From Chryseobacterium sp. Leaf404 (GTDB taxonomy: Bacteria; Bacteroidota; Bacteroidia; Flavobacteriales; Weeksellaceae), in contig NZ_LMQM01000006.1 in assembly GCF_001424145.1 (NCBI RefSeq), positions 1 to 44,682 on the forward strand: a stretch of 44,682 nucleotides of DNA, written 5' to 3'. Below, piece after piece: positions 34,820 through 41,899 of this stretch. The position numbers were made by a program, and so were the translations under genes. The stretch's first letter is position 1; each line of letters starts with the position of its first letter. Under the pieces are notes generated by a model, which did not search any database, was not told the DNA's origin, and saw only the letters and a list, made by a program, of their open reading frames with translations.

Positions 34820-34910
34820 GTTTCGGGTTTAAGGTTTTATGTTTCGGGGTCCGGGATTCGAGTTTCGAGTTTCGAGTTTCGAGTTTCGAGTTTCGAGTTT
34901 CGAGTTTAAC
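34820..34910. repeat. Period-7 (GTTTCGA) tandem array filling the leader of the GlmU-like gene
   Basis: Thirteen heptads in one uninterrupted register. 34820-34861 are degenerate (GTTTCGG, GTTTAAG, GTTTTAT, GTTTCGG, GGTCCGG, GATTCGA). 34862-34903 are six perfect GTTTCGA copies. 34904-34910 is GTTTAAC. Copies near the gene are degenerate and those near the promoter are identical, which suggests recent expansion at the promoter end. The array lies between the -7 element (34910-34917, minus) and the ATG (34815), so it would be transcribed as the 5' leader. Confidence 0.92.
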
Positions 34911-34917
34911 AAAAATA
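34910..34917 (-). promoter_or_regulatory. Promoter -7 element of the GlmU-like gene
   Basis: The minus strand reads TATTTTTG, matching TAnnTTTG. It abuts the heptad array, so transcription should begin within the repeats. Confidence 0.62.
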
Positions 34918-34973
34918 CGAATCATTAAGTAAAGTTGTGCTATGTGAATTTTAATTCTGAGTAAACTGCACAA

Positions 34974-35002
34974 AAAAGTCTTCCGAAAAACCGGAAGACC
35001 TT
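34974..35002 (-). terminator. Terminator of rpmE2
   Basis: The 8-bp stem GTCTTCCG/CGGAAGAC with a 6-base loop is followed on the minus strand by TTTTTT. It lies 24 bases beyond the rpmE2 stop. Confidence 0.85.
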
Positions 35003-35025
35003 AAAATATTGTAAAATCAAAAAAA

Positions 35026-35277
35026 TTACTTAGAGAATTTTTTGTATTTGTTCATAAACTTGTCTACTCTACCTGCAGTATCAACCAATTTGGTTTTCCC
35101 TGTGTAGAAAGGGTGAGAAGTAGAAGAGATTTCCATTTTGATCAATGGGTACTCAGTTCCTTCATACTCGATTGTGTCTTTAGTGTCTGCAGTAGACTTA
35201 CATAAAAATACCTCGTCGTTACTCATATCTTTGAAAACAACAAGTCTATAATTTTCTGGGTGAATTCCGTTTTTCAT
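35026..35277 (-). CDS. rpmE2: 50S ribosomal protein L31, type B (zinc-free form)
   Basis: 83 residues. Starts [20 protein letters not shown] and has the type B blocks [38 protein letters not shown] and [13 protein letters not shown]. The four-cysteine zinc ribbon of type A L31 is missing (one Cys only), so this is the zinc-independent form; in Bacteroidota it is usually the only L31, while elsewhere it is induced by zinc shortage. It is transcribed alone, with a -7 element 71 bases upstream and a strong terminator downstream. Confidence 0.97.
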   Translation of the reverse strand: MKNGIHPENYRLVVFKDMSNDEVFLCKSTADTKDTIEYEGTEYPLIKMEISSTSHPFYTGKTKLVDTAGRVDKFMNKYKKFSK

Positions 35278-35348
35278 AATAAATTTTTAAAAAATTAAAG
35301 TTTGCTTTCGAAATAGTAATGGTATTTCTTCTGCTAAATTTTAGGTTG

Positions 35349-35356
35349 CAAAAATA
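35349..35356 (-). promoter_or_regulatory. Promoter -7 element of rpmE2
   Basis: The minus strand reads TATTTTTG, 71 bases before the ATG. It is back-to-back with the promoter of the next gene at 35429. Confidence 0.6.
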
Positions 35357-35428
35357 CAATTTTTTTTAAAATATCCAAACACCTTGAACATTATTTTTCC
35401 GAAATAAGAAAACTGAAGTATTTTTCGT

Positions 35429-35436
35429 TAAATTTG
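35429..35436 (+). promoter_or_regulatory. Promoter -7 element of the beta-helix lipoprotein gene
   Basis: TAAATTTG matches TAnnTTTG, 22 bases before the ATG at 35459. Confidence 0.6.
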
Positions 35437-35458
35437 GAACTCTTAAACCTGAATTTCA

Positions 35459-36871
35459 ATGAAATTTAAAATCATTCTTCTAAGCGCGTTCTGGATTCTT
35501 TTACTAGCAGTTTCCTGCAACAGAGACGAGATTTCTTTTGATACTCCGTCTCAGGAACTCAGTTTCAGCCGAGATACGGTATTTTGTGATACTGTTTATC
35601 ATCAGGTAAGGTCTGAAACGTATGCCGTAAAAGTATACAATAATGAAGACAAGGACGTTCTGATCCCAAGAATCCATCTTGAAAAAGGTGCAGCTTCTTT
35701 GTACAAAATCAATGTAGACGGTAAACCCGGTTACGATTTTAAAGATGTTCCTTTACGAAAAAAAGACAGTCTCTATATTTTTGTTGAAATTGCACCTTCA
35801 GCTACCGGACCGGAAGCGATTGCCGAAGACAGAATATTATTCACAAGTCCTGCTGGGCAACAGCATGTGAATTTATTTTCAGTAGTTCAGGATGCAGAAT
35901 TTTTTATTCAAACGCCATCCAATCCCAATGTAATTTCAGCAAATACAAACTGGACCAATTCTAAAGCTAAAATCATCTACGGAAATCTTACAGTAGATAG
36001 CGGTGTAGCACTAAATGTGCAATCCGGCACAAAAATTTATTTCCACAAAAACAGTGGAATGAAGATTTCAAATGGTGCTTCTTTAAATCTGAACGGAAAT
36101 CAAACTGAGCAGATCATCATGCGGGGTGACCGTAATGAAACTTATTATGACACGATTCCCAACAACTGGAATTCTGTAAAAATGGAGGCTGGATCTACCA
36201 TTAATATGAATCACACAAGGCTTTTCGGGGGGATTAATGGTTTGGATATGAGACAGGCAACTGCCAATATCAACAATTCTTTTATTCATAACTTTTTAGA
36301 TAACGGTATTTATGCAGTAGCTTCCACCGTAAACGCAAAAAATCTAGTCATGAACAACTGTGGAGACGCCTGCGTCTCGATCTTTAAAGGTGGAAATCAT
36401 TCCTACATCCATTCTACAATAGCAAATTATTCAGATCTGCTTTTCTCAAGAAACCGATTGGGAATTTTTGCCACAAACGAATGGAAAAACGAAAGCGGAC
36501 AGATTGAGCAGGGGGCTCTACAGCAGCTTAACATCTGGAATTCAATTGTTTATTCAGACAGAAACAATGCTGTAAATTTTGAACAGACACCAGGGCAACA
36601 GTTTAATTTTCTAATCAGAAATTCACTGCTGAAATATTCCGGAACTTCTGAAGCTGGATTTCCATTTGACAACAACCCGACAGTGGTAATTCAAAGTTTA
36701 AAAAACGAAGATCCTAAATTTATCAATTTCTTTGCAGCTCAAATGAACCTCCGTGTAAAAGCAGATTCTCCGGCAAGAAATAAAGGCAACGCAACTATTG
36801 CAGCATCAGTTCCGACAGATATCGTGGGTGTTTCGAGAACTTCAAATATAACTTTGGGAGCCTATCAATGA
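35459..36871 (+). CDS. Lipoprotein with right-handed parallel beta-helix
   Basis: 470 residues. Lipoprotein signal ending LLAVSC (Cys20), then a ~125-residue beta-rich N-terminal region (DTVFCDTVYHQVRSETYAVK, KDSLYIFVEIAPSATGPEA). Residues ~160-440 are a parallel beta-helix: short repeated coils such as GNLTVDSGVALNVQSGTKIYF, MKISNGASLNLNGN, NGIYAVASTVNAKNLVMNNCG and SIVYSDRNNAVNF. It ends with the DSPARNKGNA...TNITLGAYQ block typical of choice-of-anchor Q/beta-helix proteins. Such proteins often bind or cut polysaccharide, but no catalytic residues could be assigned. Surface or outer-membrane location is inferred from the lipoprotein signal and family. A heptad array begins two bases after its stop. 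Confidence 0.8.
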   Translation: MKFKIILLSAFWILLLAVSCNRDEISFDTPSQELSFSRDTVFCDTVYHQVRSETYAVKVYNNEDKDVLIPRIHLEKGAASLYKINVDGKPGYDFKDVPLRKKDSLYIFVEIAPSATGPEAIAEDRILFTSPAGQQHVNLFSVVQDAEFFIQTPSNPNVISANTNWTNSKAKIIYGNLTVDSGVALNVQSGTKIYFHKNSGMKISNGASLNLNGNQTEQIIMRGDRNETYYDTIPNNWNSVKMEAGSTINMNHTRLFGGINGLDMRQATANINNSFIHNFLDNGIYAVASTVNAKNLVMNNCGDACVSIFKGGNHSYIHSTIANYSDLLFSRNRLGIFATNEWKNESGQIEQGALQQLNIWNSIVYSDRNNAVNFEQTPGQQFNFLIRNSLLKYSGTSEAGFPFDNNPTVVIQSLKNEDPKFINFFAAQMNLRVKADSPARNKGNATIAASVPTDIVGVSRTSNITLGAYQ

Positions 36872-36873
36872 TA

Positions 36874-36929
36874 GGTAATGGGTAATAAGCGATAAGTAAT
36901 TAGTAATGAGCAATGGGTAATAGTTAATG
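36874..36929. repeat. Period-7 (GGTAATA-type) array after the beta-helix gene
   Basis: Eight in-register degenerate heptads: GGTAATG, GGTAATA, AGCGATA, AGTAATT, AGTAATG, AGCAATG, GGTAATA, GTTAATG. The unit sequence is unrelated to the arrays at 34820 and 18662, but the period is the same. Confidence 0.82.
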
Positions 36930-36970
36930 TAAAACATTTTTACTAAAGTTAACCATTGTATCCTTTGGCT

Positions 36971-37032
36971 CTATTTACTTTTATCTTGAATCTTTTATCC
37001 TAATCTTTTTACTTTTGTCTTGAATCTTTAAA
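36971..37032. repeat. Period-7 (CTTTTAT/CTTGAAT) array forming the mazG promoter
   Basis: Nine units: CTATTTA, CTTTTAT, CTTGAAT, CTTTTAT, CCTAAT (6 bases), CTTTTTA, CTTTTGT, CTTGAAT, CTTTAAA. This also appears as a 34-base direct repeat (36974-36996 versus 37008-37030). Only the downstream copy has the complete -7 element TACTTTTG; the upstream copy reads TACTTTTA. Confidence 0.8.
37010..37017 (+). promoter_or_regulatory. Promoter -7 element of the mazG-WG-aroA operon, built from a heptad array
   Basis: TACTTTTG matches TAnnTTTG and spans the junction of two heptads. It lies 19 bases before the ATG at 37037. Confidence 0.6.
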
Positions 37033-37036
37033 AAAC

Positions 37037-37363
37037 ATGGAAATTACTACGCTTCAAACACAGGTGGACGAATGGATTAAAACCATTGGTGTCCGGTATT
37101 TTAATGAACTGACCAACATGGCAATGCTGACGGAAGAAGTGGGCGAAGTTGCCCGAATTATCGCAAGAAGATACGGCGAACAAAGCGAAAAGGAAAGCGA
37201 CAAAAGCAAAGATTTGGGCGAGGAATTAGCCGATGTTATGTTTGTAACTTTATGTTTAGCCAATCAAACCGGTGTCAATCTGCAGGAAGCATTCGACAAA
37301 AAAATGAAGATAAAAACTGATCGCGATAAAGACCGCCATCAGAATAATGAAAAACTGAAATAG
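37037..37363 (+). CDS. MazG-like nucleotide pyrophosphohydrolase
   Basis: 108 residues, the size of single-domain MazG-like (all-alpha NTP pyrophosphatase) enzymes. The metal-binding acidic residues are visible: Glu33-Glu34-x-x-Glu37 in TEEVGEVARII and Glu62/Glu63/Asp66 in GEELADVMFV. It probably hydrolyses a (d)NTP to the monophosphate and pyrophosphate; the true substrate may be a damaged or non-standard nucleotide. The C-terminus KMKIKTDRDKDRHQ is typical. It is the first gene of a probable operon with the WG-repeat gene (6 bases downstream) and aroA. Confidence 0.88.
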   Translation: MEITTLQTQVDEWIKTIGVRYFNELTNMAMLTEEVGEVARIIARRYGEQSEKESDKSKDLGEELADVMFVTLCLANQTGVNLQEAFDKKMKIKTDRDKDRHQNNEKLK

Positions 37364-37369
37364 AAACTC

Positions 37370-38578
37370 ATGAATTTCCGCATTACTTTCTTACTCCTTC
37401 TTCTGACATTTTCCTTTTACAGCTCACAGATTTATGTACCCTATCGTCAAGGTGACAAATTTGGAATTTCTGACGAAAGCGGAAAATTGGTTGTTCCTGC
37501 ACAGTTTGATAAGATTGCGGTTGGCTACAATAATGATTTTACAGGAATCAAATCCACTCCGACACTAAAAAAATCATACATTTTGAAAGACAGAATTATT
37601 TTAAAAGATACTGATTTTGCGTATTTTCAAAACGAAGGACAATTCATAAAAGCTGTTACCATAATAGATAAGGAATCGTACAAGCATTCGCGCGGAAATC
37701 CAAATTATCTTTCAATGAATTTATATAACCTGAAAGGTGAACAAATTCTCGATCGGTCTTATAACAACATTGTCGTAATAGATGAAAGCGAGACAAAAGG
37801 AATTGCTCTAAAAGAAACGGCTCTTTTACTTCTCTACTCCTCTGAAAACAATTACGGTTTATACCAAATTGACAAAAACCAGAAAAAAATTATCAAAACT
37901 TTCTTTGAAAATTCCAAAGACGTAGATACAGATTATAAGAATTTTCCAAAATCTTTTTCTATAACTTATGATGAAAACCAAACAAAAAAGAAGCTGATTA
38001 TTGATTTTGAAAACGGCAAAATTAAATCATCAAAAACTGAAGATCTGGCATACAACAATGATTACCGAGACGGTTACGGTCGCTCAGGTTATTCCTCGTA
38101 TGAAGCTACAAGAATGCCAGGTATTGAGGCAGCTAAAAAACCCGTTCCGGAAAACTCGGAAGGAAAAATCATTCGTGTGAGAGCATCTTTTGAGGATAAA
38201 ACACCTGAAGAATTATCATTTGAAACGACTGATGCCTCTTACGATTACGCTTACATCAAAAAAGAGAAAAACAAATTCGGATATTTTCTTACAGGAGAAA
38301 ATAAGTATCTGATTATGCCGAAATATGATAAAATCATGACTGCTGACGGTCATGGCGTTTTTGCCAGCGGTTTTTTAGTTAAAAATTCAGAAAACTATCA
38401 ATATCTGGTATTTATGAATAAAACTCAGGAATTTATAACTCCTGAATCTAAAATGATCCCCTATTTTTTCCGAAGAGATTATGGAAAGAAGGGCTTCCAG
38501 CTCTTCAAAATGTTTGATAAGGACTATAAATTTTTCTGCTACGCAGATCAAAACGGTAAATTATATTATTCAAAATGA
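37370..38578 (+). CDS. WG-repeat-containing exported protein
   Basis: 402 residues with a signal peptide (MNFRITFLLLLLTFSFYSSQ, cleavage near residue 19). WG-type repeats are seen at the start (QGDKFGISDESGKLVVPAQF, then DKI) and near the end (KNKFGYFLTGENKYLIMPKY, then DKI), each pairing 'kfGy/i...g..vip..yD.i'. The central part is diverged. WG repeats are a beta-rich module of unknown function in envelope proteins. It begins 6 bases after mazG, and its stop overlaps the aroA start by 4 bases (ATGA at 38575), so translation of aroA is probably coupled to it. The pairing with a shikimate-pathway gene has no obvious reason. Confidence 0.78.
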   Translation: MNFRITFLLLLLTFSFYSSQIYVPYRQGDKFGISDESGKLVVPAQFDKIAVGYNNDFTGIKSTPTLKKSYILKDRIILKDTDFAYFQNEGQFIKAVTIIDKESYKHSRGNPNYLSMNLYNLKGEQILDRSYNNIVVIDESETKGIALKETALLLLYSSENNYGLYQIDKNQKKIIKTFFENSKDVDTDYKNFPKSFSITYDENQTKKKLIIDFENGKIKSSKTEDLAYNNDYRDGYGRSGYSSYEATRMPGIEAAKKPVPENSEGKIIRVRASFEDKTPEELSFETTDASYDYAYIKKEKNKFGYFLTGENKYLIMPKYDKIMTADGHGVFASGFLVKNSENYQYLVFMNKTQEFITPESKMIPYFFRRDYGKKGFQLFKMFDKDYKFFCYADQNGKLYYSK

Positions 38579-39798
38579 TACTGAAAAAATCTTCACTTAA
38601 AAGCAGTAAAACCATACAAATCAGCGGTTCGAAAAGTATTTCGAATCGTTTATTGATTTTGGAAAGTCTGTTTTCAAATATAAAAATCAGGAATTTATCC
38701 AATTCTCAGGATACACAATTACTTCAAAAAGCTTTATCTGAAAAATCCGAAACAGTAGACATTCATCATGCAGGAACGGCAATGCGTTTTTTAACATCTT
38801 ACTATTCGATTCAGCAAGGAAAGACAACCATTCTTACAGGATCAGGAAGAATGAAGGAGAGACCGATAAAAAATTTGGTTACCGCATTACAGAATCTTGG
38901 TGTAGAAATCGAATATTTAGAAAATGATGGTTTTCCGCCATTGAAAATCAGAGGCAGAAAAATTACACAGAAAAGTGTTGATGTTCCGGCTAATATTTCA
39001 AGTCAGTTTATTACTTCTCTCCTGCTGATTGCCGGAAAACTGGATAATGGTCTCGAGATAAATCTTGTGGGCGAAGTTACATCACGCTCCTATATCGAAA
39101 TGACTCTCAATATTTTAACTCATTTTGGAATTAAAAATAGTTTCGAAGGAAACACGATTAAAGTTGAATCATTCATCAATCATCATTCATCAATTATAAA
39201 CTATGAAGTAGAAAGCGACTGGAGCTCTGCGTCTTATTTTTATTCACTCGCAGCGATTGGACAGGAAACTATTCATCTGAAAAGTTTTTACAAAAATTCT
39301 ACTCAGGGAGATTCTGCAATTGTGAAGATTTATGAAGATTTTTTTGGAATTAAAACCATTTTCATTGAAGAAGAAAACCAATTGACACTCCAACCTATTA
39401 AGGATTTTAAGTTTCCTGAAAGGATTGTTTTGGATATGAATAACTGTCCGGACATCGCACAAACTCTGTGTGTCACAGCTTCAGCTCTGAAAATTCCGTT
39501 TGAAATTTCAGGTTTGGGAACATTAAAAGTAAAAGAAACCGATCGACTTTTAGCTTTAAATATCGAATTAAAAAAACTGGGTTGCGAAACTGAAATTGGA
39601 GATTCAACTATTAAATCAATCAACTTCACAGAACCCAGAGAAAATATTTCCATCAAAACCTATCAGGATCACAGGATGGCAATGAGTTTTGCACCTTTTT
39701 GCCTTATTAAGGAATTGAATATTGAAGATGAAAATGTGGTGGAAAAATCATATCCGATGTTTTGGGAGGATTTATCCGAATTGCTAATTTCAAAATGA
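38575..39798 (+). CDS. aroA: 3-phosphoshikimate 1-carboxyvinyltransferase (EPSP synthase)
   Basis: 407 residues, a little shorter than the ~430 of many AroA proteins. It joins phosphoenolpyruvate to shikimate-3-phosphate in aromatic amino acid synthesis. Substrate-binding blocks: ISGSKSISNRLLI (~17-28), HHAGTAMRF (~64-72), LTGSGRMKERPI (~87-98), LGTLKVKETDRLLAL (~314-328, with the catalytic Glu/Asp), and TYQDHRMAMSFA (~361-372). The start is fused to the upstream WG-repeat gene by a 4-base stop/start overlap. A promoter for the nuclease genes begins right after its stop. Confidence 0.95.
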   Translation: MILKKSSLKSSKTIQISGSKSISNRLLILESLFSNIKIRNLSNSQDTQLLQKALSEKSETVDIHHAGTAMRFLTSYYSIQQGKTTILTGSGRMKERPIKNLVTALQNLGVEIEYLENDGFPPLKIRGRKITQKSVDVPANISSQFITSLLLIAGKLDNGLEINLVGEVTSRSYIEMTLNILTHFGIKNSFEGNTIKVESFINHHSSIINYEVESDWSSASYFYSLAAIGQETIHLKSFYKNSTQGDSAIVKIYEDFFGIKTIFIEEENQLTLQPIKDFKFPERIVLDMNNCPDIAQTLCVTASALKIPFEISGLGTLKVKETDRLLALNIELKKLGCETEIGDSTIKSINFTEPRENISIKTYQDHRMAMSFAPFCLIKELNIEDENVVEKSYPMFWEDLSELLISK

Positions 39799-39799
39799 T

Positions 39800-39807
39800 T
39801 AATTTTG
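39800..39807 (+). promoter_or_regulatory. Promoter -7 element of the Uma2 gene pair
   Basis: TAATTTTG matches TAnnTTTG, beginning one base after the aroA stop codon and 31 bases before the ATG at 39839. Confidence 0.55.
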
Positions 39808-39838
39808 TTTATTAAGGAGTTTAATAAAAATCAAACCA

Positions 39839-40420
39839 ATGGAAATCACAAGTCTCAGCCAGCTCGATATGGATGCAACGTATACGTACGCTGATTATCT
39901 TATGTGGAGACTCAAGGAAAGAGTAGAACTTTTCAGAGGTAAAATTTTGAAAATGAGCCCTGCCCCGTCTCCGGTTCATCAAAAAATCTCGTTTAGATTT
40001 AGTGGAATTTTTTACAACTTTTTTAAAAACAATCCCTGCGAAGTCTTTCCAGCTCCATTTGACGTGAGATTTCCATCTAAGAACGGGGATTCAAAAAGTG
40101 TTTTCCAGCCAGATTTATGTGTCATCTGCGACCCAAAAAAAATTGATGATAAAGGTTGTGTTGGTGCGCCAGACTTAATTGTAGAAATTATTTCCCCGGG
40201 AAATTCAAAGAAAGAATTAAGCCTGAAATACAGTATCTATGAAGAATTTGGTGTTTTAGAATATTGGGTTGTGCATCCGGTTGAAAAAACGATACAGATT
40301 TTTGTTTTGGAAAATGGAATTTTTATTGGAAAAAAACCAATTACAGAAGACGAAGAAATCAAATCATACATTTTTGCAGATTTAGCGTTTCCGGCGTCAG
40401 AAATTTTTGAAAATATTTAA
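39839..40420 (+). CDS. Uma2 family endonuclease, copy 1
   Basis: 193 residues of the Uma2/DUF820 family, a restriction-endonuclease-like (PD-(D/E)XK) fold. The signature run is PAPFDVRF, VFQPDLCVIC, APDLIVEIISPGNSKKELSL, and YSIYEEFGVLEYWVVHP; the Asp in QPD and the Glu in VEI are the probable metal ligands. Uma2 proteins are widespread and multi-copy in Bacteroidota and Cyanobacteria, with a poorly known biological role; a few are linked to transposons, but no transposon is seen here. The next gene starts one base after this stop and is a close paralogue. Confidence 0.85.
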   Translation: MEITSLSQLDMDATYTYADYLMWRLKERVELFRGKILKMSPAPSPVHQKISFRFSGIFYNFFKNNPCEVFPAPFDVRFPSKNGDSKSVFQPDLCVICDPKKIDDKGCVGAPDLIVEIISPGNSKKELSLKYSIYEEFGVLEYWVVHPVEKTIQIFVLENGIFIGKKPITEDEEIKSYIFADLAFPASEIFENI

Positions 40421-40421
40421 A

Positions 40422-41009
40422 ATGAAACCCATCGAAATTACAAGTCTCAGCCAGCTCGATATGAATGCAACATATACGTTTGCAGATTACCTCATGTGGA
40501 AAATTAAGGATCGTGTGGAACTTTTCAGAGGTAAAATTTTGAAAATGAGTCCGTCTCCGTCTCCGATGCATCAACGAATTGCAAGAAAATTGAGTTTAAA
40601 TATCGGAAATTTATTTAGTAACAAAAGTTGTGAAATGTTTTTCGCTCCTTTCGATGTAAGATTTCCAAACAAGATGGGAGAAATTATAACTGTTGTACAG
40701 CCTGATATTTGTATCATTTGTGACAGAAATAAAATTGATGACAAAGGTTGTCTTGGCGCTCCGGATTTAGTTATAGAAATCCTTTCTCCAGGAAACTCTA
40801 AAAAAGAAATGAATCTGAAATTCAGTTTATATGAAGAATCAGGTGTCTCAGAATACTGGGTAGTAGATTCCAGCGAAAAATTTATTTTAATATACAGTTT
40901 GGAAAATGGCGAATACATCAGCCGAAAACCGGTTGCTGACGGAGAAATGTTGCAGTCAATTCATTTTCCTGATCTTAGATTTTCAACTCAGGATCTTTAT
41001 GAATTTTAG
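40422..41009 (+). CDS. Uma2 family endonuclease, copy 2 (tandem duplicate)
   Basis: 195 residues. The first ~50 residues match copy 1 almost word for word (ITSLSQLDMNATYTFADYLM, VELFRGKILKMSPSPSP), and the DNA there is also nearly identical, so the duplication is recent or the N-terminal part is under gene conversion. The body (FFAPFDVRFPNKMGE, VVQPDICIICD, APDLVIEILSPGNSKKEMNL) keeps the catalytic pattern but is more diverged. The start at 40422 (MKPIEITSLSQ) matches copy 1; an in-frame ATG at 40407 would overlap the end of copy 1. Translation is probably coupled to copy 1 across the one-base gap. Confidence 0.85.
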   Translation: MKPIEITSLSQLDMNATYTFADYLMWKIKDRVELFRGKILKMSPSPSPMHQRIARKLSLNIGNLFSNKSCEMFFAPFDVRFPNKMGEIITVVQPDICIICDRNKIDDKGCLGAPDLVIEILSPGNSKKEMNLKFSLYEESGVSEYWVVDSSEKFILIYSLENGEYISRKPVADGEMLQSIHFPDLRFSTQDLYEF

Positions 41010-41032
41010 TGATCATATACATAATGCTGAAA

Positions 41033-41063
41033 CAACTTTGCTTCACAGGCAAAGTTTTATTTT
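41033..41063 (+). terminator. Terminator after the Uma2 pair
   Basis: The 8-bp stem AACTTTGC/GCAAAGTT with a 7-base loop is followed by TTATTTT. It lies only 25 bases before the next gene. Confidence 0.68.
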
Positions 41064-41087
41064 ATAAAAATTAAACCAAACAAAACA

Positions 41088-41882
41088 TTGAAGAAAACCA
41101 TCATCATCACCGGAACATCCTCAGGAATAGGTTTCGTGCTCGCAGAATATTTCGGAAAGAAAGGTCATCGTGTCTACGGATTGAGCCGTAAATTAACTGA
41201 TAGTCAGTATTTTAAATCAATTCCAACTGATATCACAGATAACGATGCAGTTCAGAATGCAATTGCTGAAGTTTTAAAAACAGAAACTAAAATCGACGTT
41301 CTCATCAACAATGCAGGAATGGGAATGGTAGGTGCCGTAGAGGATTCTTCAAAAGAAGATATTTTAAAATTATTTAATCTGAATCTTGTAGGAGCCATTC
41401 AGATGATGACTGCCGTGATGCCGAAGATGCGTGAAAATCAGTTCGGACAGATCATTAACGTATCAAGTATTGGAAGTGAGATGGGATTGCCTTTCCGCGG
41501 ATTTTACTCAGCTTCGAAATCGGCTTTGGATAAAGTTACGGAAGCAATGAGATATGAAGTTTATCCTTGGAACGTGAATGTTTGTTCGCTTCATTTGGGC
41601 GATATTAAGACCAATATTGCTGAGAACCGTGTAAAAACGAAAGTGACTGAACCTTACAAAGACGTTTTTGATAAAGTTTACGCTTTGATGAATTCCCACG
41701 TTGGCGACGGAACAGAACCTTTGGAAGTTGCTGAATACATCAATCAACTTTTAACCAAAAACAAATGGAAAGCTCATTATTATTTCGGTAAATTCGGACA
41801 GAAAATTGGCGTTCCTTTAAAGTGGATTTTGCCACAGGGAACTTATGAGAATCTCATGAAGAAATACAATAAACTTACTTAA
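41088..41882 (+). CDS. Short-chain dehydrogenase/reductase (SDR)
   Basis: 264 residues. A classical SDR: nucleotide-binding TGTSSGIGFVLAEYFGKKG at ~9-27, DVLINNAGMGMVGAVED with NNAG, INVSSIGSEMGLPFRG with the catalytic Ser, and YSASKSALDKV with Tyr/Lys of the YxxxK motif. It uses NAD(P)H to oxidise or reduce an unidentified carbonyl or alcohol. The start codon is TTG at 41088, giving MKKTIIITGTSSGIG; no ATG fits better. It is followed 17 bases on by the WG-repeat gene and then, directly, by the Omp85 gene, a probable operon. The C-terminal part (WKAHYYFGKFGQKIGVPLKW) is typical of one SDR subgroup. Confidence 0.9.
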   Translation: MKKTIIITGTSSGIGFVLAEYFGKKGHRVYGLSRKLTDSQYFKSIPTDITDNDAVQNAIAEVLKTETKIDVLINNAGMGMVGAVEDSSKEDILKLFNLNLVGAIQMMTAVMPKMRENQFGQIINVSSIGSEMGLPFRGFYSASKSALDKVTEAMRYEVYPWNVNVCSLHLGDIKTNIAENRVKTKVTEPYKDVFDKVYALMNSHVGDGTEPLEVAEYINQLLTKNKWKAHYYFGKFGQKIGVPLKWILPQGTYENLMKKYNKLT

Positions 41883-41899
41883 TAAAAGTTATCTATAGA

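Noticed and set aside
34862..34903. Possible CRISPR array in the tandem repeats
   Set aside because: Units are 7 bases, directly adjacent, with no spacers and no cas genes nearby.
34692..34973. Minus-strand open frame encoding a repeated ETRNSKL-type peptide
   Set aside because: It is the GTTTCGA array read in frame (7 bases give a 21-base, 7-residue period). It overlaps the real gene start and promoter and has no other coding signs.
40407..40421. Upstream ATG for the second Uma2 gene
   Set aside because: It overlaps the end of the first copy, and alignment to that copy places the start at 40422.
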